Made by a program: the position numbers and the translations under genes
Assembly: GCF_046233715.1 (NCBI RefSeq)
Contig: NZ_JBJNRJ010000006.1
Coordinates: 62,001-126,000, forward strand
Reading direction: 5' to 3'
Origin: Trujillonella humicola
Lineage (GTDB): Bacteria; Actinomycetota; Actinomycetes; Mycobacteriales; Geodermatophilaceae
Length of the DNA: 64,000 nucleotides
Part shown: positions 1-8,284 of the stretch, in pieces
Layout of the letters: each line of letters starts with the position of its first letter
Numbering within the stretch: the first letter of the stretch is position 1
The notes under the pieces: model-generated
Told to the model about the DNA's origin: nothing
Seen by the model: only the letters and a program-made list of their open reading frames with translations
Databases searched by the model: none

Positions 1-926
1 ACGTTGGGGAACATCCGCGCCGCGTAGTGCCCGATCGCGTGCAGCAGGTGTGTCTTGCCCAGCCCGGAGTCGCCGTAGATGAACAGCGGGTTGTAGGCGC
101 GCGCCGGTGCCTCGGCGACGGCGACCGCCGCGGCGTGGGCGAACCGGTTGCTGTTGCCGATGACGAAGCTGTCGAAGACGTACTTCGGGTTCAGCCCCGG
201 GTCCGAGCCGGTGGCCCGCCGGTCGTTGCCGAACAGGGCCACGGCCTCGCCGCCGCCCCGCGCCTGCCGGCGACCGCGGCCGGCGGCCTCCTCGGCGGGG
301 CCCTCCCCCGGGAGGCCGGCCGGCTCGTCGACGTCGAACGGGAGGACGGCGGCCTCGTCACCGCCGCCCCAGTCCCGCTCGGCGGCACGGCGGCGCCGGA
401 CCGGCGGGGGACCCGGTGCCACCTCGGCGGGCGGCGGCGGGACCTCGCGCTCCCAGGCGGGGGCCGCCGGCTCGCCGGCCCACGGGGCGGGGGCGCCGTC
501 GCGTTCCCACGCGGGTGGCGCGTCGCTGCGCACCCCGAAGGCGCTGCGCCCGTCGTCGGCGCGGTCCCGGGTCTGCTGGTCCTCCTCGAGCCGGGACGTC
601 TCGGCGGCAGACCACGGCCGGCGGGTCGGCAGCTCCTCCGCCTCCGCCTCGCGGCCGGTGTCGGCGGGCGCGTCCTCCAGCTGGACGGCGACGCGGATGT
701 CGCGGCCGAGCTGCTGGGACAGCGCCTCGGCGAGCACCCGGCGCATCCGGGACTCCAGCACCGCCTGGGTGAACCCGTTCGGCGCGGCGAGCACCATCGT
801 GTCCTCGAACAGTCCCAGCGGCCGCGTGAGGTTGAGCATCGCGTTCTGCTGGGGGGACAGGCTGGCGGCCAGCCGCCCGCGGATCTGGTCCCAGACGGTG
901 GCCAGGTCCACCGTGGCGTCGGCCAT
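1..926 (-). CDS. dnaA: chromosomal replication initiator DnaA, C-terminus beyond window
   Basis: DnaA binds DnaA boxes at oriC, melts the origin and loads the replicative helicase. About 308 N-terminal residues are visible, ending shortly after the Walker A loop GDSGLGKTHLL (bases about 55-85). Domain I is at the N-terminus (VWDQIRGRLAASLSPQQ). A long Pro/Glu/Arg-rich domain II linker follows, then the start of the AAA+ domain (LNPKYVFDSFVIGNSNRFAHAA). The ATG at 926-924 is preceded by a strong GGAGGAGG ribosome site. The reading frame runs off the left edge, so the sensor and DNA-binding domains are not seen. It is divergent from rpmH, the usual actinobacterial arrangement; oriC should lie beyond the left edge toward dnaN. 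Confidence 0.97.
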   Translation of the reverse strand, partial: MADATVDLATVWDQIRGRLAASLSPQQNAMLNLTRPLGLFEDTMVLAAPNGFTQAVLESRMRRVLAEALSQQLGRDIRVAVQLEDAPADTGREAEAEELPTRRPWSAAETSRLEEDQQTRDRADDGRSAFGVRSDAPPAWERDGAPAPWAGEPAAPAWEREVPPPPAEVAPGPPPVRRRRAAERDWGGGDEAAVLPFDVDEPAGLPGEGPAEEAAGRGRRQARGGGEAVALFGNDRRATGSDPGLNPKYVFDSFVIGNSNRFAHAAAVAVAEAPARAYNPLFIYGDSGLGKTHLLHAIGHYAARMFPN

Positions 927-1619
927 GGCCGCGTCCTCCTCCAGCTGTGTCGTCCGGCTGCCGCCCCCGCGACCCGGTGCGCCGTGGGCTCCGGTGCGCC
1001 GCGTCCTCCGCCGGCGGCCGGTCCTCCCCCGGGGACCCGAGCTGTGGACATCCGGACACCACCGTTCCACACCGGTGTCCACAGGCTGTGCACGACAGGG
1101 AGGGGACGGTCGGCGGTTCCGCGGGAACGGAGCCGCCGGCACGCCGTCTCGCAGGTCAGGACGGAGAAGAGGCTCGGACGGAGCGGGGGGTGGCGGGCGG
1201 CGGGCCGATGGTCCGGCCCCGTGCAGCCGGACCGGGGACCGGGCCGGAGCAGCGGCGACGCTAACAGCCCCGTCCACAGGCGGGCAACGACGGCCGGCCC
1301 CTCCGTCGGCGCGTCGCCGGGCGTGTCGTGCCGCCGGCTGCGGCGCGTCGTCGCGCTCCGGGCACACCGGTGGGGGAACCTGGCGAGTCGGGCTCGCCCG
1401 GGCGCCCGGCCGGTCGCCGTCCTCGGCTATGCTGGTCGGAGTCCGTGGCCGGTCCGCGGCACCTCGGCGCGCCCGCGCGCCGGTGTGCACCGGGGGTCGC
1501 CGTGGTCGACCAGCTTCCGGGGGGCACCCGGGTGCGGCTGCCGCCGTCCCAGTGTCGCCCCGCGCCTCCCCGCCCACCGGCGGGTGGGCACCGCCTCTGT
1601 CGTGTAGTGGGAGTACTCC
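927..1619. promoter_or_regulatory. dnaA/rpmH divergent intergenic region with DnaA-box-like sites
   Basis: This 693-bp stretch holds no convincing gene; the long frames across it have no homology-like content. It contains three 8- or 9-base matches to the actinobacterial DnaA box core TGTCCACA: ATGTCCACA on the minus strand at 1043-1051, GTGTCCACA at 1075-1083 and CCGTCCACA at 1270-1278. These fit autoregulation of dnaA. A TATGCT -10-like hexamer at 1428-1433 is a candidate rpmH promoter element. A GTTCC-GCG-GGAAC inverted repeat lies near 1117-1129. Confidence 0.6.
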
Positions 1620-1757
1620 GTGAGCAAGCGCACGTTCCAGCCGAACAACCGTCGTCGGTCCAAGACCCACGGCTTCCGGCTGCGTATGCGCACCCGCGCG
1701 GGCCGGGCGATCATCGCCGGCCGTCGGCGCAAGGGTCGCGAGAAGCTCTCCGCCTGA
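1620..1757 (+). CDS. rpmH: 50S ribosomal protein L34
   Basis: This 45-residue, extremely basic protein is a component of the large ribosomal subunit. The sequence begins SKRTFQPNNRRRSKTHGF and continues RMRTRAGRAIIAGRRRKGR, the invariant L34 pattern, at the usual family length. The start is GTG. It is too short to appear in typical ORF listings, but its position two bases before rnpA and divergent from dnaA is the universal rpmH-rnpA arrangement. Confidence 0.98.
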   Translation: MSKRTFQPNNRRRSKTHGFRLRMRTRAGRAIIAGRRRKGREKLSA

Positions 1758-1758
1758 C

Positions 1759-2127
1759 GTGTTGCCCGCGCAGGCCCGCCTGCGCCGGCGTCCGGAGTTC
1801 ACCGCGGTCGTCCGGTCGGGTCGGCGTGCCGGGCGGCCGACCATGGTGCTCCACCTCCTCCCCGAACGCCCGGGGCCCGAGCCGGGAACGGCCGGCCCCC
1901 GGGCGGGCTTCGTCGTGGGCAGGGCGGTGGGGAACTCCGTCGTCCGGCACCGGGTGACGCGGCGGCTGCGCGCGGTGGTGCGCGAGGAGCTGCACCGGCT
2001 CCCCGGCACCGCCGACCTCGTGGTGCGCGCCCGGCCGGAGGCGGCCGACGCGCCCTCCGCGCGGCTGCGGGCCGATCTCGTGTCCGGCCTCGACCGCGTG
2101 CTGGGTCCGCGGGCCCGCGCCCGATGA
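1759..2127 (+). CDS. rnpA: ribonuclease P protein component
   Basis: RnpA is the protein cofactor of RNase P, which trims 5' leaders from pre-tRNA. The 122 residues include the basic RNR-type signature VVGRAVGNSVVRHRVTRRLR (about residues 50-70), which contacts the RNA. The N-terminus LPAQARLRRRPEFTAVVRSGRRA is also typical. The GTG start lies one base after the rpmH stop, so the two are cotranscribed. The stop overlaps the yidD start (ATGA), suggesting translational coupling. Confidence 0.96.
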   Translation: MLPAQARLRRRPEFTAVVRSGRRAGRPTMVLHLLPERPGPEPGTAGPRAGFVVGRAVGNSVVRHRVTRRLRAVVREELHRLPGTADLVVRARPEAADAPSARLRADLVSGLDRVLGPRARAR

Positions 2128-2510
2128 GCCCGCCGCGCCGGGGTCCGGTCGCCCGGCTCCTGCTCGCCGTCATCGGCTTCTACGCGCGAGCGGTCAGCCC
2201 GGCCCTCCCCCCGCGCTGCCGCTTCGCACCCACCTGCAGTGCCTACGCCGCCGAGGCCGTCGCCGTGCACGGTGCGGGCCGGGGGTCGTGGCTGGCGCTG
2301 CGCCGCCTGCTGAAGTGCGCTCCCTGGCACCCCGGCGGCTACGACCCGGTGCCGCCGCGGCGCGGCGGCGGAACCCCCGCGCCCGACGCTGCGTCGGGCA
2401 GGGCGGTGCCCGCGCCGGCGCCCGTCGCCGAACCCGAGCGGTCGCGCCGCGACCCGACGTCCCCGCCGGCCCACGGCCGGTCAGCGCAGCAGGAGGCCCG
2501 CGTTGCTTGA
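2124..2510 (+). CDS. yidD: membrane protein insertion efficiency factor YidD
   Basis: This small, amphipathic, membrane-associated protein assists YidC/Sec-mediated insertion. Of the 128 residues, the conserved core is FYARAVSPALPPRCRFAPTCSAYAAEAV followed by LLKCAPWHPGGYDPVPP, with the family's conserved cysteines (RCRF, PTCS, KCAPWHPGG). A Pro/Arg-rich C-terminal tail of about 40 residues extends past the usual domain end. It overlaps rnpA by 4 bp and yidC by 8 bp, within one operon. Confidence 0.95.
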   Translation: MSPPRRGPVARLLLAVIGFYARAVSPALPPRCRFAPTCSAYAAEAVAVHGAGRGSWLALRRLLKCAPWHPGGYDPVPPRRGGGTPAPDAASGRAVPAPAPVAEPERSRRDPTSPPAHGRSAQQEARVA

Positions 2511-3591
2511 CTGGTTCTATACCGCCATCTCGTGGGTCATGGCGCGGTGGCACTCGCTGTGGAACTGGGCCTTCGGGGACCCCGCGGCCGAGAGCGCGCT
2601 GGGCGGCCTGACGTGGGTGCTCGCGATCGTGTTCCTCGTCGTCACGATCCGGATCGTGCTGTTCCCGCTGTTCGTCAAGCAGATCAAGTCGCAGCGGGCG
2701 ATGCAGGAGCTCCAGCCGGAGATGCAGAGGCTCCGCAAGCAGTACGGCAGCGACCGTCAGGGCATGGCGCAGGCGCAGCAGCAGCTCTTCAAGGAGCGCG
2801 GGGTCAACCCGCTGGCCGGCTGCCTGCCGATCCTGCCGCAGATCCCCGTCTTCTTCGCGCTGTTCCACGTGCTCCGCCGGCTGGCGCCCGAGGCGGAGGG
2901 CCTCTACTCCTGGACCGACGACCTCACCGACCAGGCCGCCCGGGCTCAGCTGTTCGGCGCGCCGATCTCCTCCCAGTTCAACATGACCGGGGAGAAGGAG
3001 GAGGCGATCCTCGCCATCGCGGGGGTCAGCTACACCAACATCCGGGTCGTCGCGTTCATCCTGATCGTGATCATGTGCGTGACGACGTTCTTCACGCAGA
3101 AGCAGATCATGCGGCGCTCGGGCCCGGTCGAGGGCCAGGCCGCGATGATCCAGAAGCTGCTGCTGTACGGCATGCCGCTCGGTCTGCTCGTCAGCGGGTT
3201 CTTCTTCCCGATCGGCGTGCTCGTCTACTGGTTCACCAACAACCTGTGGACGCTGGGCCAGCAGTTCTACGTCCTGCGCAAGATGCCCCCGCCGGGCTCG
3301 CCCGCCGCGCTGGCCAAGAAGGAAGCCGAGAAGCCCGCCGTCGACCCCAAGACCCTGGCGCCGAAGCCGGGGGCCAAGCCGGTCCGCGGCAAGGGGGGCC
3401 GGCCCGTGGCGTCGCCGGCGGCGCCTCCGGCGGGTGACGCGGGGACGCCCGCGGCCGGTACCGGGAACGGTGCGGCGCCGTCCGGCAGCAGTGCCGCCGG
3501 GGGGGCGGGCGTCGACGGTGCCGGGAGCGCCCCGGCCGGCGGCGGGGAGCGCGCCGCGCCGGCCAACCGCGGCAAGCGCAAGCGCCGCTGA
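2503..3591 (+). CDS. yidC: membrane protein insertase YidC
   Basis: YidC/Oxa1 insertase inserts and folds inner-membrane proteins. The 362 residues have the compact actinobacterial form without the large periplasmic domain of E. coli. An N-terminal membrane helix (GLTWVLAIVFLVVTIRIVLFPLFVKQIKSQ) is followed by the basic coiled hairpin MQELQPEMQRLRKQYG. Further membrane segments include GCLPILPQIPVFFALFHVLRRL and GMPLGLLVSGFFFPIGVLVYWFTNN. The tail is Lys/Arg/Gly/Ala-rich and ends KRKRR. The TTG start at 2503 is supported by AGGAGG at 2491-2496, with a 6-base spacer. Confidence 0.96.
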   Translation: MLDWFYTAISWVMARWHSLWNWAFGDPAAESALGGLTWVLAIVFLVVTIRIVLFPLFVKQIKSQRAMQELQPEMQRLRKQYGSDRQGMAQAQQQLFKERGVNPLAGCLPILPQIPVFFALFHVLRRLAPEAEGLYSWTDDLTDQAARAQLFGAPISSQFNMTGEKEEAILAIAGVSYTNIRVVAFILIVIMCVTTFFTQKQIMRRSGPVEGQAAMIQKLLLYGMPLGLLVSGFFFPIGVLVYWFTNNLWTLGQQFYVLRKMPPPGSPAALAKKEAEKPAVDPKTLAPKPGAKPVRGKGGRPVASPAAPPAGDAGTPAAGTGNGAAPSGSSAAGGAGVDGAGSAPAGGGERAAPANRGKRKRR

Positions 3592-3685
3592 GCGACGGGG
3601 TCGCCGAGCCCGCGGGCCGGCACCCGGCGCCGCGCACAGACCACCGGGGATGCCCCGGCCGCCTGCACCCACAGGGAGGAACCCC

Positions 3686-4276
3686 ATGAGCGCCCCGAAC
3701 TCCTCGACGACGGACACCGCCGCCGAGACCGAGCTGCCCGACCCCGGCGCGGCCGACGCCGACGCCCTGGTCGAGCCGGCGGAACCCGCCGACGACCCCG
3801 CCGACGACCCGGCCGACGACCTCCTGGTCCGCGAGGGCGACGTCGCCGGTGACTACCTGGAGCGGCTGCTCGACATCCTCGACGTCGACGGGGACATCGA
3901 CCTGGACGTGGAGGGCGACCGGGCCTCGGTGGCCATCGTCGGAGGTCAGCTCGACGACCTCATCGGCGGGGACGGCGCCGTCCTGGAGGCGCTGCAGGAG
4001 CTGACGCGGCTGGCCGTCGCCCAGTCCACCGGTGTCCGCAGCCGCCTCATGCTCGACGTCGGCGGGTACCGGGCGAAGCGGCGGGCGGAGCTGGCGAGGC
4101 TGGCCGCCGAGACGGCGGGCCGCGTGGCGCAGAGCCGGCAGCCCGAGCGGATGGCCCCGATGAACCCCTTCGAGCGCAAGGTCGTGCACGACGTCGTCGC
4201 CGGGGTCGCCGGGGTGCGCAGCGAGTCGGAGGGTGAGGAGCCCGGCCGGCGGGTCGTGGTCCTGCCCGACAGGTGA
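3686..4276 (+). CDS. jag: KhpB/Jag family RNA-binding protein (KH-II and R3H)
   Basis: Jag/KhpB is an RNA-binding protein that, with KhpA, affects cell-envelope functions in Gram-positive bacteria. It has 196 residues. The N-terminal 45 are acidic with a short repeated PADD tract. The KH-like domain lies about residues 50-110 (GDYLERLLDILDVDGDI to LMLDVGGYRAKRR). A C-terminal R3H domain has the Arg-x3-His signature in ERKVVHDVV. AGGGAGGA sits just before the ATG. The stop overlaps the rsmG start by 4 bp. The place between yidC and rsmG is conserved in actinobacteria. Confidence 0.92.
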   Translation: MSAPNSSTTDTAAETELPDPGAADADALVEPAEPADDPADDPADDLLVREGDVAGDYLERLLDILDVDGDIDLDVEGDRASVAIVGGQLDDLIGGDGAVLEALQELTRLAVAQSTGVRSRLMLDVGGYRAKRRAELARLAAETAGRVAQSRQPERMAPMNPFERKVVHDVVAGVAGVRSESEGEEPGRRVVVLPDR

Positions 4277-4974
4277 CCAGCGGAGAGCAGCGGGCGGCGG
4301 CCCCACGGGTCCCGGCCGCCCCACCGGCCACGGAGGTCACCCCCCCGCCGGCACCGGAACTCGCTGCCGCGGTGTTCGGCGGGGCGCTGTCCTCCGCGCA
4401 GGCCTACGTGGCACGGCTGGCCGGTGACGGGGTCACCCGGGGGCTGATCGGGCCGCGGGAGGTTCCCCGTCTGTGGGAGCGCCACGTCCTCAACAGCGCC
4501 GCGGTCGCCGAGGCGGTGCCGCACGGGGCGAGGGTGGTCGACGTCGGCAGCGGAGCGGGCCTGCCTGGCATCCCGCTGGGCCTGGCCCGGCCGGACGTGA
4601 CCCTGACGCTGGTGGAGCCGATGGCCCGGCGGGTGGAGTTCCTCTCCGAGGCCGTCGCCGAGCTCGGCGCGCCCTGGCGGGTGGTGCGGGGCCGGGCGGA
4701 GGAGCGCTCGGTCGTCGCTGCCGTCGGACCCGTCGACGTCGTGACCGCTCGGGCCGTCGCTCCTCTCCCGCGACTGGTCGCCTGGTGCCGCGGGTTGCTG
4801 CGCCCGGGGGCGGCGCTGGTCGCCCTGGTCGGCGCCCGTGCACTGGAGGACCTCCCCCGGATGCTGCCCCAGCTCGAGGCCGCGGGAATGCGCGACGTCC
4901 ACCCGCGGGCCGTCGGCGTGGAGTGGGGGGAGGCTGCCACTACCGTGGTGGTGATGACGCGCGGACGTCGCTGA
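4273..4974 (+). CDS. rsmG: 16S rRNA (guanine527-N7)-methyltransferase RsmG
   Basis: RsmG (GidB) uses SAM to methylate G527 of 16S rRNA; in other actinobacteria its loss gives low-level streptomycin resistance. It has 233 residues. The SAM-binding motif VVDVGSGAGLPGIPLGLARPD is at about 80-100, preceded by the family motif LWERHVLNSAAVAEAVP. A second motif, VVTARAVAPLPRLVAWC, lies near 155-172. The GTG start overlaps the jag stop (GTGA), so translation is probably coupled. Two parS palindromes lie between it and parA. Confidence 0.95.
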   Translation: MTSGEQRAAAPRVPAAPPATEVTPPPAPELAAAVFGGALSSAQAYVARLAGDGVTRGLIGPREVPRLWERHVLNSAAVAEAVPHGARVVDVGSGAGLPGIPLGLARPDVTLTLVEPMARRVEFLSEAVAELGAPWRVVRGRAEERSVVAAVGPVDVVTARAVAPLPRLVAWCRGLLRPGAALVALVGARALEDLPRMLPQLEAAGMRDVHPRAVGVEWGEAATTVVVMTRGRR

Positions 4975-4995
4975 GGCCGTCCGCTCAGACCGACC

Positions 4996-5009
4996 GTTCC
5001 ACGTGGAAC
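4996..5009. other. parS: parS-like centromere site 1
   Basis: The perfect 14-bp palindrome GTTCCACGTGGAAC lies in the rsmG-parA gap, 54 bp before parA. The mycobacterial and Streptomyces parS core is GTTTCACGTGAAAC. This version differs by one symmetric substitution per arm, so it is probably the lineage's parS. Confidence 0.85.
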
Positions 5010-5030
5010 GCGGAGCGTGAGGACGCGCGT

Positions 5031-5044
5031 GTTCCACGTGGAAC
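5031..5044. other. parS: parS-like centromere site 2
   Basis: This second perfect GTTCCACGTGGAAC palindrome starts 35 bp after the first and ends 19 bp before the parA start. Tandem placement ahead of parAB suggests both ParB nucleation and possible autoregulation of parAB. Confidence 0.85.
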
Positions 5045-5063
5045 GGACCCAGGAAGGACCTCG

Positions 5064-6161
5064 ATGAACGACCCGGGCCAGCGGCTGCGGAGCAGTCTCG
5101 CCGCCGATCAGGCGGCCATGGCCCAGTTCTCCCCCTCCGGCGAGGAGTTCGACAGCCCGATCGCCATGGAGGCGCTGCGCGCCACCCGTGTGCTGCACGC
5201 GGCCAACCAGGATCCCTTCCCGCGGCCGGGCCGGATCCGGGTCATCACGATCGCCAACCAGAAGGGCGGGGTCGGGAAGACCACGTCGACGGTCAACCTC
5301 GGCGTCGCCCTCGCCCTGTACGGGTTGCGGGTGCTCGTCATCGACCTCGACCCGCAGGGCAACGCGAGCACCGCCCTCGGTGTCGAGCACAGCGTGGGCA
5401 CCCCGTCGATCTACGACGCGCTGGTCGGTGACCGGGAGCTGGCCGAGGTGGTCCACCCGACGTCGGCCAGCCCGCAGCTGCGCTGCGTGCCGGCGACGAT
5501 CGACCTGGCCGGCGCGGAGATCGAGCTGGTCTCGGTCGTCGCCCGCGAGTACCGGCTGCGCCGGGCGATCGAGGGCTACCTGCAGGGTCTTCCGGAGGAC
5601 GAGCGGCCGGACTACGTCCTGGTGGACTGCCCGCCCTCGCTGGGGCTGCTCACGCTCAACGCGCTCGTGGCCGGGGACGAGGTGCTCATCCCCATCCAGT
5701 GCGAGTACTACGCGCTGGAGGGCCTCGGCCAGCTGCTCAACAACATCGAGCTGGTGCGGGCCCACCTGAACCCGGGGATCTCCGTCCGCACGATCCTGCT
5801 CACGATGTACGACGCCCGCACCAAGCTCGCCGACCAGGTCGCCGACGAGGTCCGCAACCACTTCGGCGACCTCGTCCTCCCCACGGTCATCCCCCGCAAC
5901 GTGCGTGTCAGCGAGGCTCCCGGCTACGGCCAGTCCGTGCTGACCTACGACCCCGGCTCCCGGGGGTCCACCAGCTACGTGGACGCCGCCCGCGAGCTGG
6001 CCCAGCGCGGCGTCGCCATGACCCCCGAGGTCGACGGGCGACCCTCCGGCGCACGCGGCGCCTATCCCCCGCCGCTGCCGCCGCGCGCGTTCCCCGGCAC
6101 CGATGCGGCCACCGTCGACGTCGGCAGCGCGCCGGCCCCGTCCTCCGAGGAGTCCCGATGA
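5064..6161 (+). CDS. parA: chromosome-partitioning ATPase ParA
   Basis: ParA is a Walker-type ATPase that, with ParB bound at parS, moves newly replicated origins apart. It has 365 residues. An N-terminal extension of about 65 residues precedes the deviant Walker A loop in ANQKGGVGKTTSTVNLG (near 70-86). VLVIDLDPQGNAS and YVLVDCPPSLGLLTLNAL give the A' and B motifs. The ATG at 5064 is chosen because the preceding frame runs back through the parS sites and because AGGAAGGA lies upstream. It overlaps parB by 4 bp (ATGA). Confidence 0.96.
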   Translation: MNDPGQRLRSSLAADQAAMAQFSPSGEEFDSPIAMEALRATRVLHAANQDPFPRPGRIRVITIANQKGGVGKTTSTVNLGVALALYGLRVLVIDLDPQGNASTALGVEHSVGTPSIYDALVGDRELAEVVHPTSASPQLRCVPATIDLAGAEIELVSVVAREYRLRRAIEGYLQGLPEDERPDYVLVDCPPSLGLLTLNALVAGDEVLIPIQCEYYALEGLGQLLNNIELVRAHLNPGISVRTILLTMYDARTKLADQVADEVRNHFGDLVLPTVIPRNVRVSEAPGYGQSVLTYDPGSRGSTSYVDAARELAQRGVAMTPEVDGRPSGARGAYPPPLPPRAFPGTDAATVDVGSAPAPSSEESR

Positions 6162-7201
6162 ACAAGCGTGGCGGTCTGGGCCGGGGCCTCGCGGCGCTCA
6201 TCCCGACGAGCGCACCGCCCGTGGAGCAGCCGGCGCCGGCGGCCGTGGACCAGCCGGCCGTCGGGGCCCCCGTGGCCGACCCTCCGCCGGTCCAGCTGCT
6301 GCCGAAGGCGGCGCAGGCCGCCGACAGCGTGGCCGAGACCGTGGCCCGGCAGGTGGAGGAGACCGTCGGCGTCCCCGGGGCGCAGTTGCGCGAGGTGGCC
6401 GTCGGGGACGTCGTCCCCAACCCGAAGCAGCCGCGCCAGGTGTTCGACGACGAGGCGCTGGAGGAGCTCACCCACTCGGTGCGCGAGTTCGGGCTGCTCC
6501 AGCCGATCGTCGTCCGCGAGCGGAGCCTCGAGGACGGCCGGGTCGGCTACGAGCTGATCATGGGCGAGCGGCGGCTGCGCGCCGCGCGCGCCGCCGACCT
6601 GGAGACCGTCCCGGCGATCATCCGGGACACCGAGGACGACGCGCTGCTGCGCGACGCCCTGCTGGAGAACATCCACCGCGTCCAGCTGAACCCGCTGGAG
6701 GAGGCCGCCGCCTACCAGCAGCTGCTCGAGGAGTTCGGGGCCACCCACGAGGAGCTGGCGCAGCGCATCGGCCGCAGCCGATCGCAGGTCACCAACACGA
6801 TCCGGCTGCTCAAGCTCCCGGTGAAGGTGCAGACCCGCGTGGCCGCCGGGGTGATCTCCGCCGGGCACGCCCGGGCGCTGCTCGGCCTCGCCGAACCGGA
6901 GGCGCAGGAGGCGCTGGCCGCCCGGATCGTCGCCGAGGGCATGTCGGTCCGGGCCACCGAGGAGGCGGTCGCGCTCGCCGCGGCCGAGCAGCCGACGGCG
7001 ACCCGGCGCGCCCGCCGGATCGTGGCTCCCGGCGTCGAGGACCTCGCCGGCCGGCTCTCCGACGCGTTCGAGACCAAGGTGAAGATCCAGATCGGCCGGG
7101 CCAAGGGGCGGATCGTCGTCGAGTTCGGGTCGGTCGACGACCTCCAGCGCATCATCGGTCACATGGCCCCGGACATCACGGGCCGCCGCACCGATACGTA
7201 G
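6158..7201 (+). CDS. parB: chromosome-partitioning protein ParB (CTPase-type)
   Basis: ParB binds parS and spreads as a CTP-dependent clamp. It has 347 residues. The start is MNKRGGLGRGLAALIP, the classical ParB N-terminus contacting ParA. The ParB/Srx nucleotide-binding region contains VVPNPKQPRQVFDDEALEEL and the GERRLRAAR motif (about residues 130-148). The helix-turn-helix parS reader is around ELAQRIGRSRSQVTNTIRLLKLP. The C-terminal dimer domain ends near QRIIGHM. The ATG overlaps the parA stop, so the two are coupled. Confidence 0.96.
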   Translation: MNKRGGLGRGLAALIPTSAPPVEQPAPAAVDQPAVGAPVADPPPVQLLPKAAQAADSVAETVARQVEETVGVPGAQLREVAVGDVVPNPKQPRQVFDDEALEELTHSVREFGLLQPIVVRERSLEDGRVGYELIMGERRLRAARAADLETVPAIIRDTEDDALLRDALLENIHRVQLNPLEEAAAYQQLLEEFGATHEELAQRIGRSRSQVTNTIRLLKLPVKVQTRVAAGVISAGHARALLGLAEPEAQEALAARIVAEGMSVRATEEAVALAAAEQPTATRRARRIVAPGVEDLAGRLSDAFETKVKIQIGRAKGRIVVEFGSVDDLQRIIGHMAPDITGRRTDT

Positions 7202-7225
7202 GCCTCGCGCCTTTCGTCACCTTGG

Positions 7226-7286
7226 AAAGGCCCCCCTGCAGGGCCCCGCCGCGAGCTCGCGAGTGGCGGGGGGCAGGGGGGTCCTT
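7226..7286. terminator. stop-abutting stem-loop repeat, copy 1 (parB/ddl convergent terminator)
   Basis: The outer arms GGCCCCCCTGC (7229-7239) and GCAGGGGGGTCC (7273-7284) enclose a second stem built on CCCGCCGCGAGCTCGCGAG. Read on the minus strand it starts AAGGACCCC two bases after the ddl stop and ends in a short T-run. It lies between convergent parB and ddl, so it probably terminates one or both. It belongs to the family at 11122, 11586, 34595 and 55322. Confidence 0.75.
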
Positions 7287-7288
7287 CC

Positions 7289-8284
7289 TCAGCGGGCGGT
7301 GTGCGCCCGGCGGGCGAGCAGTGCGGCGAGCAGCTCCCCCAGGTCGTGCCCGGCGGCCTCGACCGCCATGGGGAACATCGATGTCTCCGTCAGCCCGGGG
7401 GACACGTTCACCTCGAGGAAGTGGATCGCGCCCTCGGCGTCGACGATGGCGTCGGTGCGCGACAGGTCGGCCAGGCCCAGCTCGCGGTGCACGGTGACGG
7501 CCAGATCGGCGGCGCGGGCCGCGACGTCGTCCGGGATCCGCGCCGGCGTGTGGTACTCGGTGAGGCCCGGGGTGTACCGCGCGGTGTAGTCGAAGACGCC
7601 CGACGCCGGGGCCAGCTCGACCGCCGGCAGCGCCCGCGGCCCGTCGCCCAGGTCGACCACGGAGATCGCCAGCTCGGTGCCCTCCACGAACCGCTCGACC
7701 ATCACCGTGTCGCCGTAGGCGAAGCAGCTGACCATGGCGGCGGGCAGGTCCTCGACCCGGGTGACCTTCTGCACGCCGAGCGACGAGCCGCCCGAGGCCG
7801 GCTTGACCACGAGCGGCAGGCCCAACCGGGCGACGATGAGGTCGAGGACCGCACCGGCCCCCAGCTCGCGGAACGTGCTGTGCGGCAGCGCCACCCAGTC
7901 CGGCGTCGTCCCCCCGGCCGACCGCACCACGGACTTGGCGGCCGGCTTGTCCCAGGCCAGCCGGCAGGCGGCGGCGGGCGAGCCGACGTAGGGGATGCCG
8001 GCCAGGTCGAGGACGGCGCGCAGCGATCCGTCCTCCCCGGTGGCGCCGTGCAGGGCGATGAAGACCGCGTCGGCGGGCGAGGCGGCCAGCCCGGGCAGCA
8101 GCCCCGCGTCGGCGTCGCGCACCTCGGCGTCCACCCCGGCCCGGGTCAGCTCCTCGGCGACCTGGGTGCCCGAGGAGAGGCTGACCTCCCGCTCGAAGGT
8201 CAGCCCACCGGCGAGGACGACGACCCGCAGCGGGTCAGGGCTCGTGGTGGTGTCGGCGGTCGCCGCCGCCGCGGGCTCGGTCAT
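7289..8284 (-). CDS. D-alanine--D-alanine ligase family ATP-grasp enzyme
   Basis: ATP-grasp ligases of this family join two D-amino acids at ATP cost, classically D-Ala-D-Ala for peptidoglycan. Of 331 residues, VVVLAGGLTFEREVSLSSG is the N-terminal Gly-rich loop with the HxEVS-like pattern. ALHGATGEDGSLRAVLDLAGIPYVGS matches the family's HGxxGEDG region. LPLVVKPASGGSSLGVQ is the ATP-binding grasp. HFLEVNVSPGLTETSMFP gives the metal-binding Glu/Asn. The ATG overlaps the upstream aminotransferase stop (ATGA), so both are made together. Whether it is the main cell-wall Ddl or a paralogue for another dipeptide cannot be told from the sequence. Confidence 0.88.
   Translation of the reverse strand: MTEPAAAATADTTTSPDPLRVVVLAGGLTFEREVSLSSGTQVAEELTRAGVDAEVRDADAGLLPGLAASPADAVFIALHGATGEDGSLRAVLDLAGIPYVGSPAAACRLAWDKPAAKSVVRSAGGTTPDWVALPHSTFRELGAGAVLDLIVARLGLPLVVKPASGGSSLGVQKVTRVEDLPAAMVSCFAYGDTVMVERFVEGTELAISVVDLGDGPRALPAVELAPASGVFDYTARYTPGLTEYHTPARIPDDVAARAADLAVTVHRELGLADLSRTDAIVDAEGAIHFLEVNVSPGLTETSMFPMAVEAAGHDLGELLAALLARRAHTAR

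Noticed and set aside
27..1607. Long plus-strand frames opposite dnaA and through the dnaA/rpmH gap
   Set aside because: They are antisense to dnaA; composition is Arg/Pro/Gly-rich and no conserved motif is present.
2194..3717. 507-codon minus-strand frame opposite yidD/yidC
   Set aside because: It is a shadow of yidC with GC-rich codon periodicity and no domain-like sequence.
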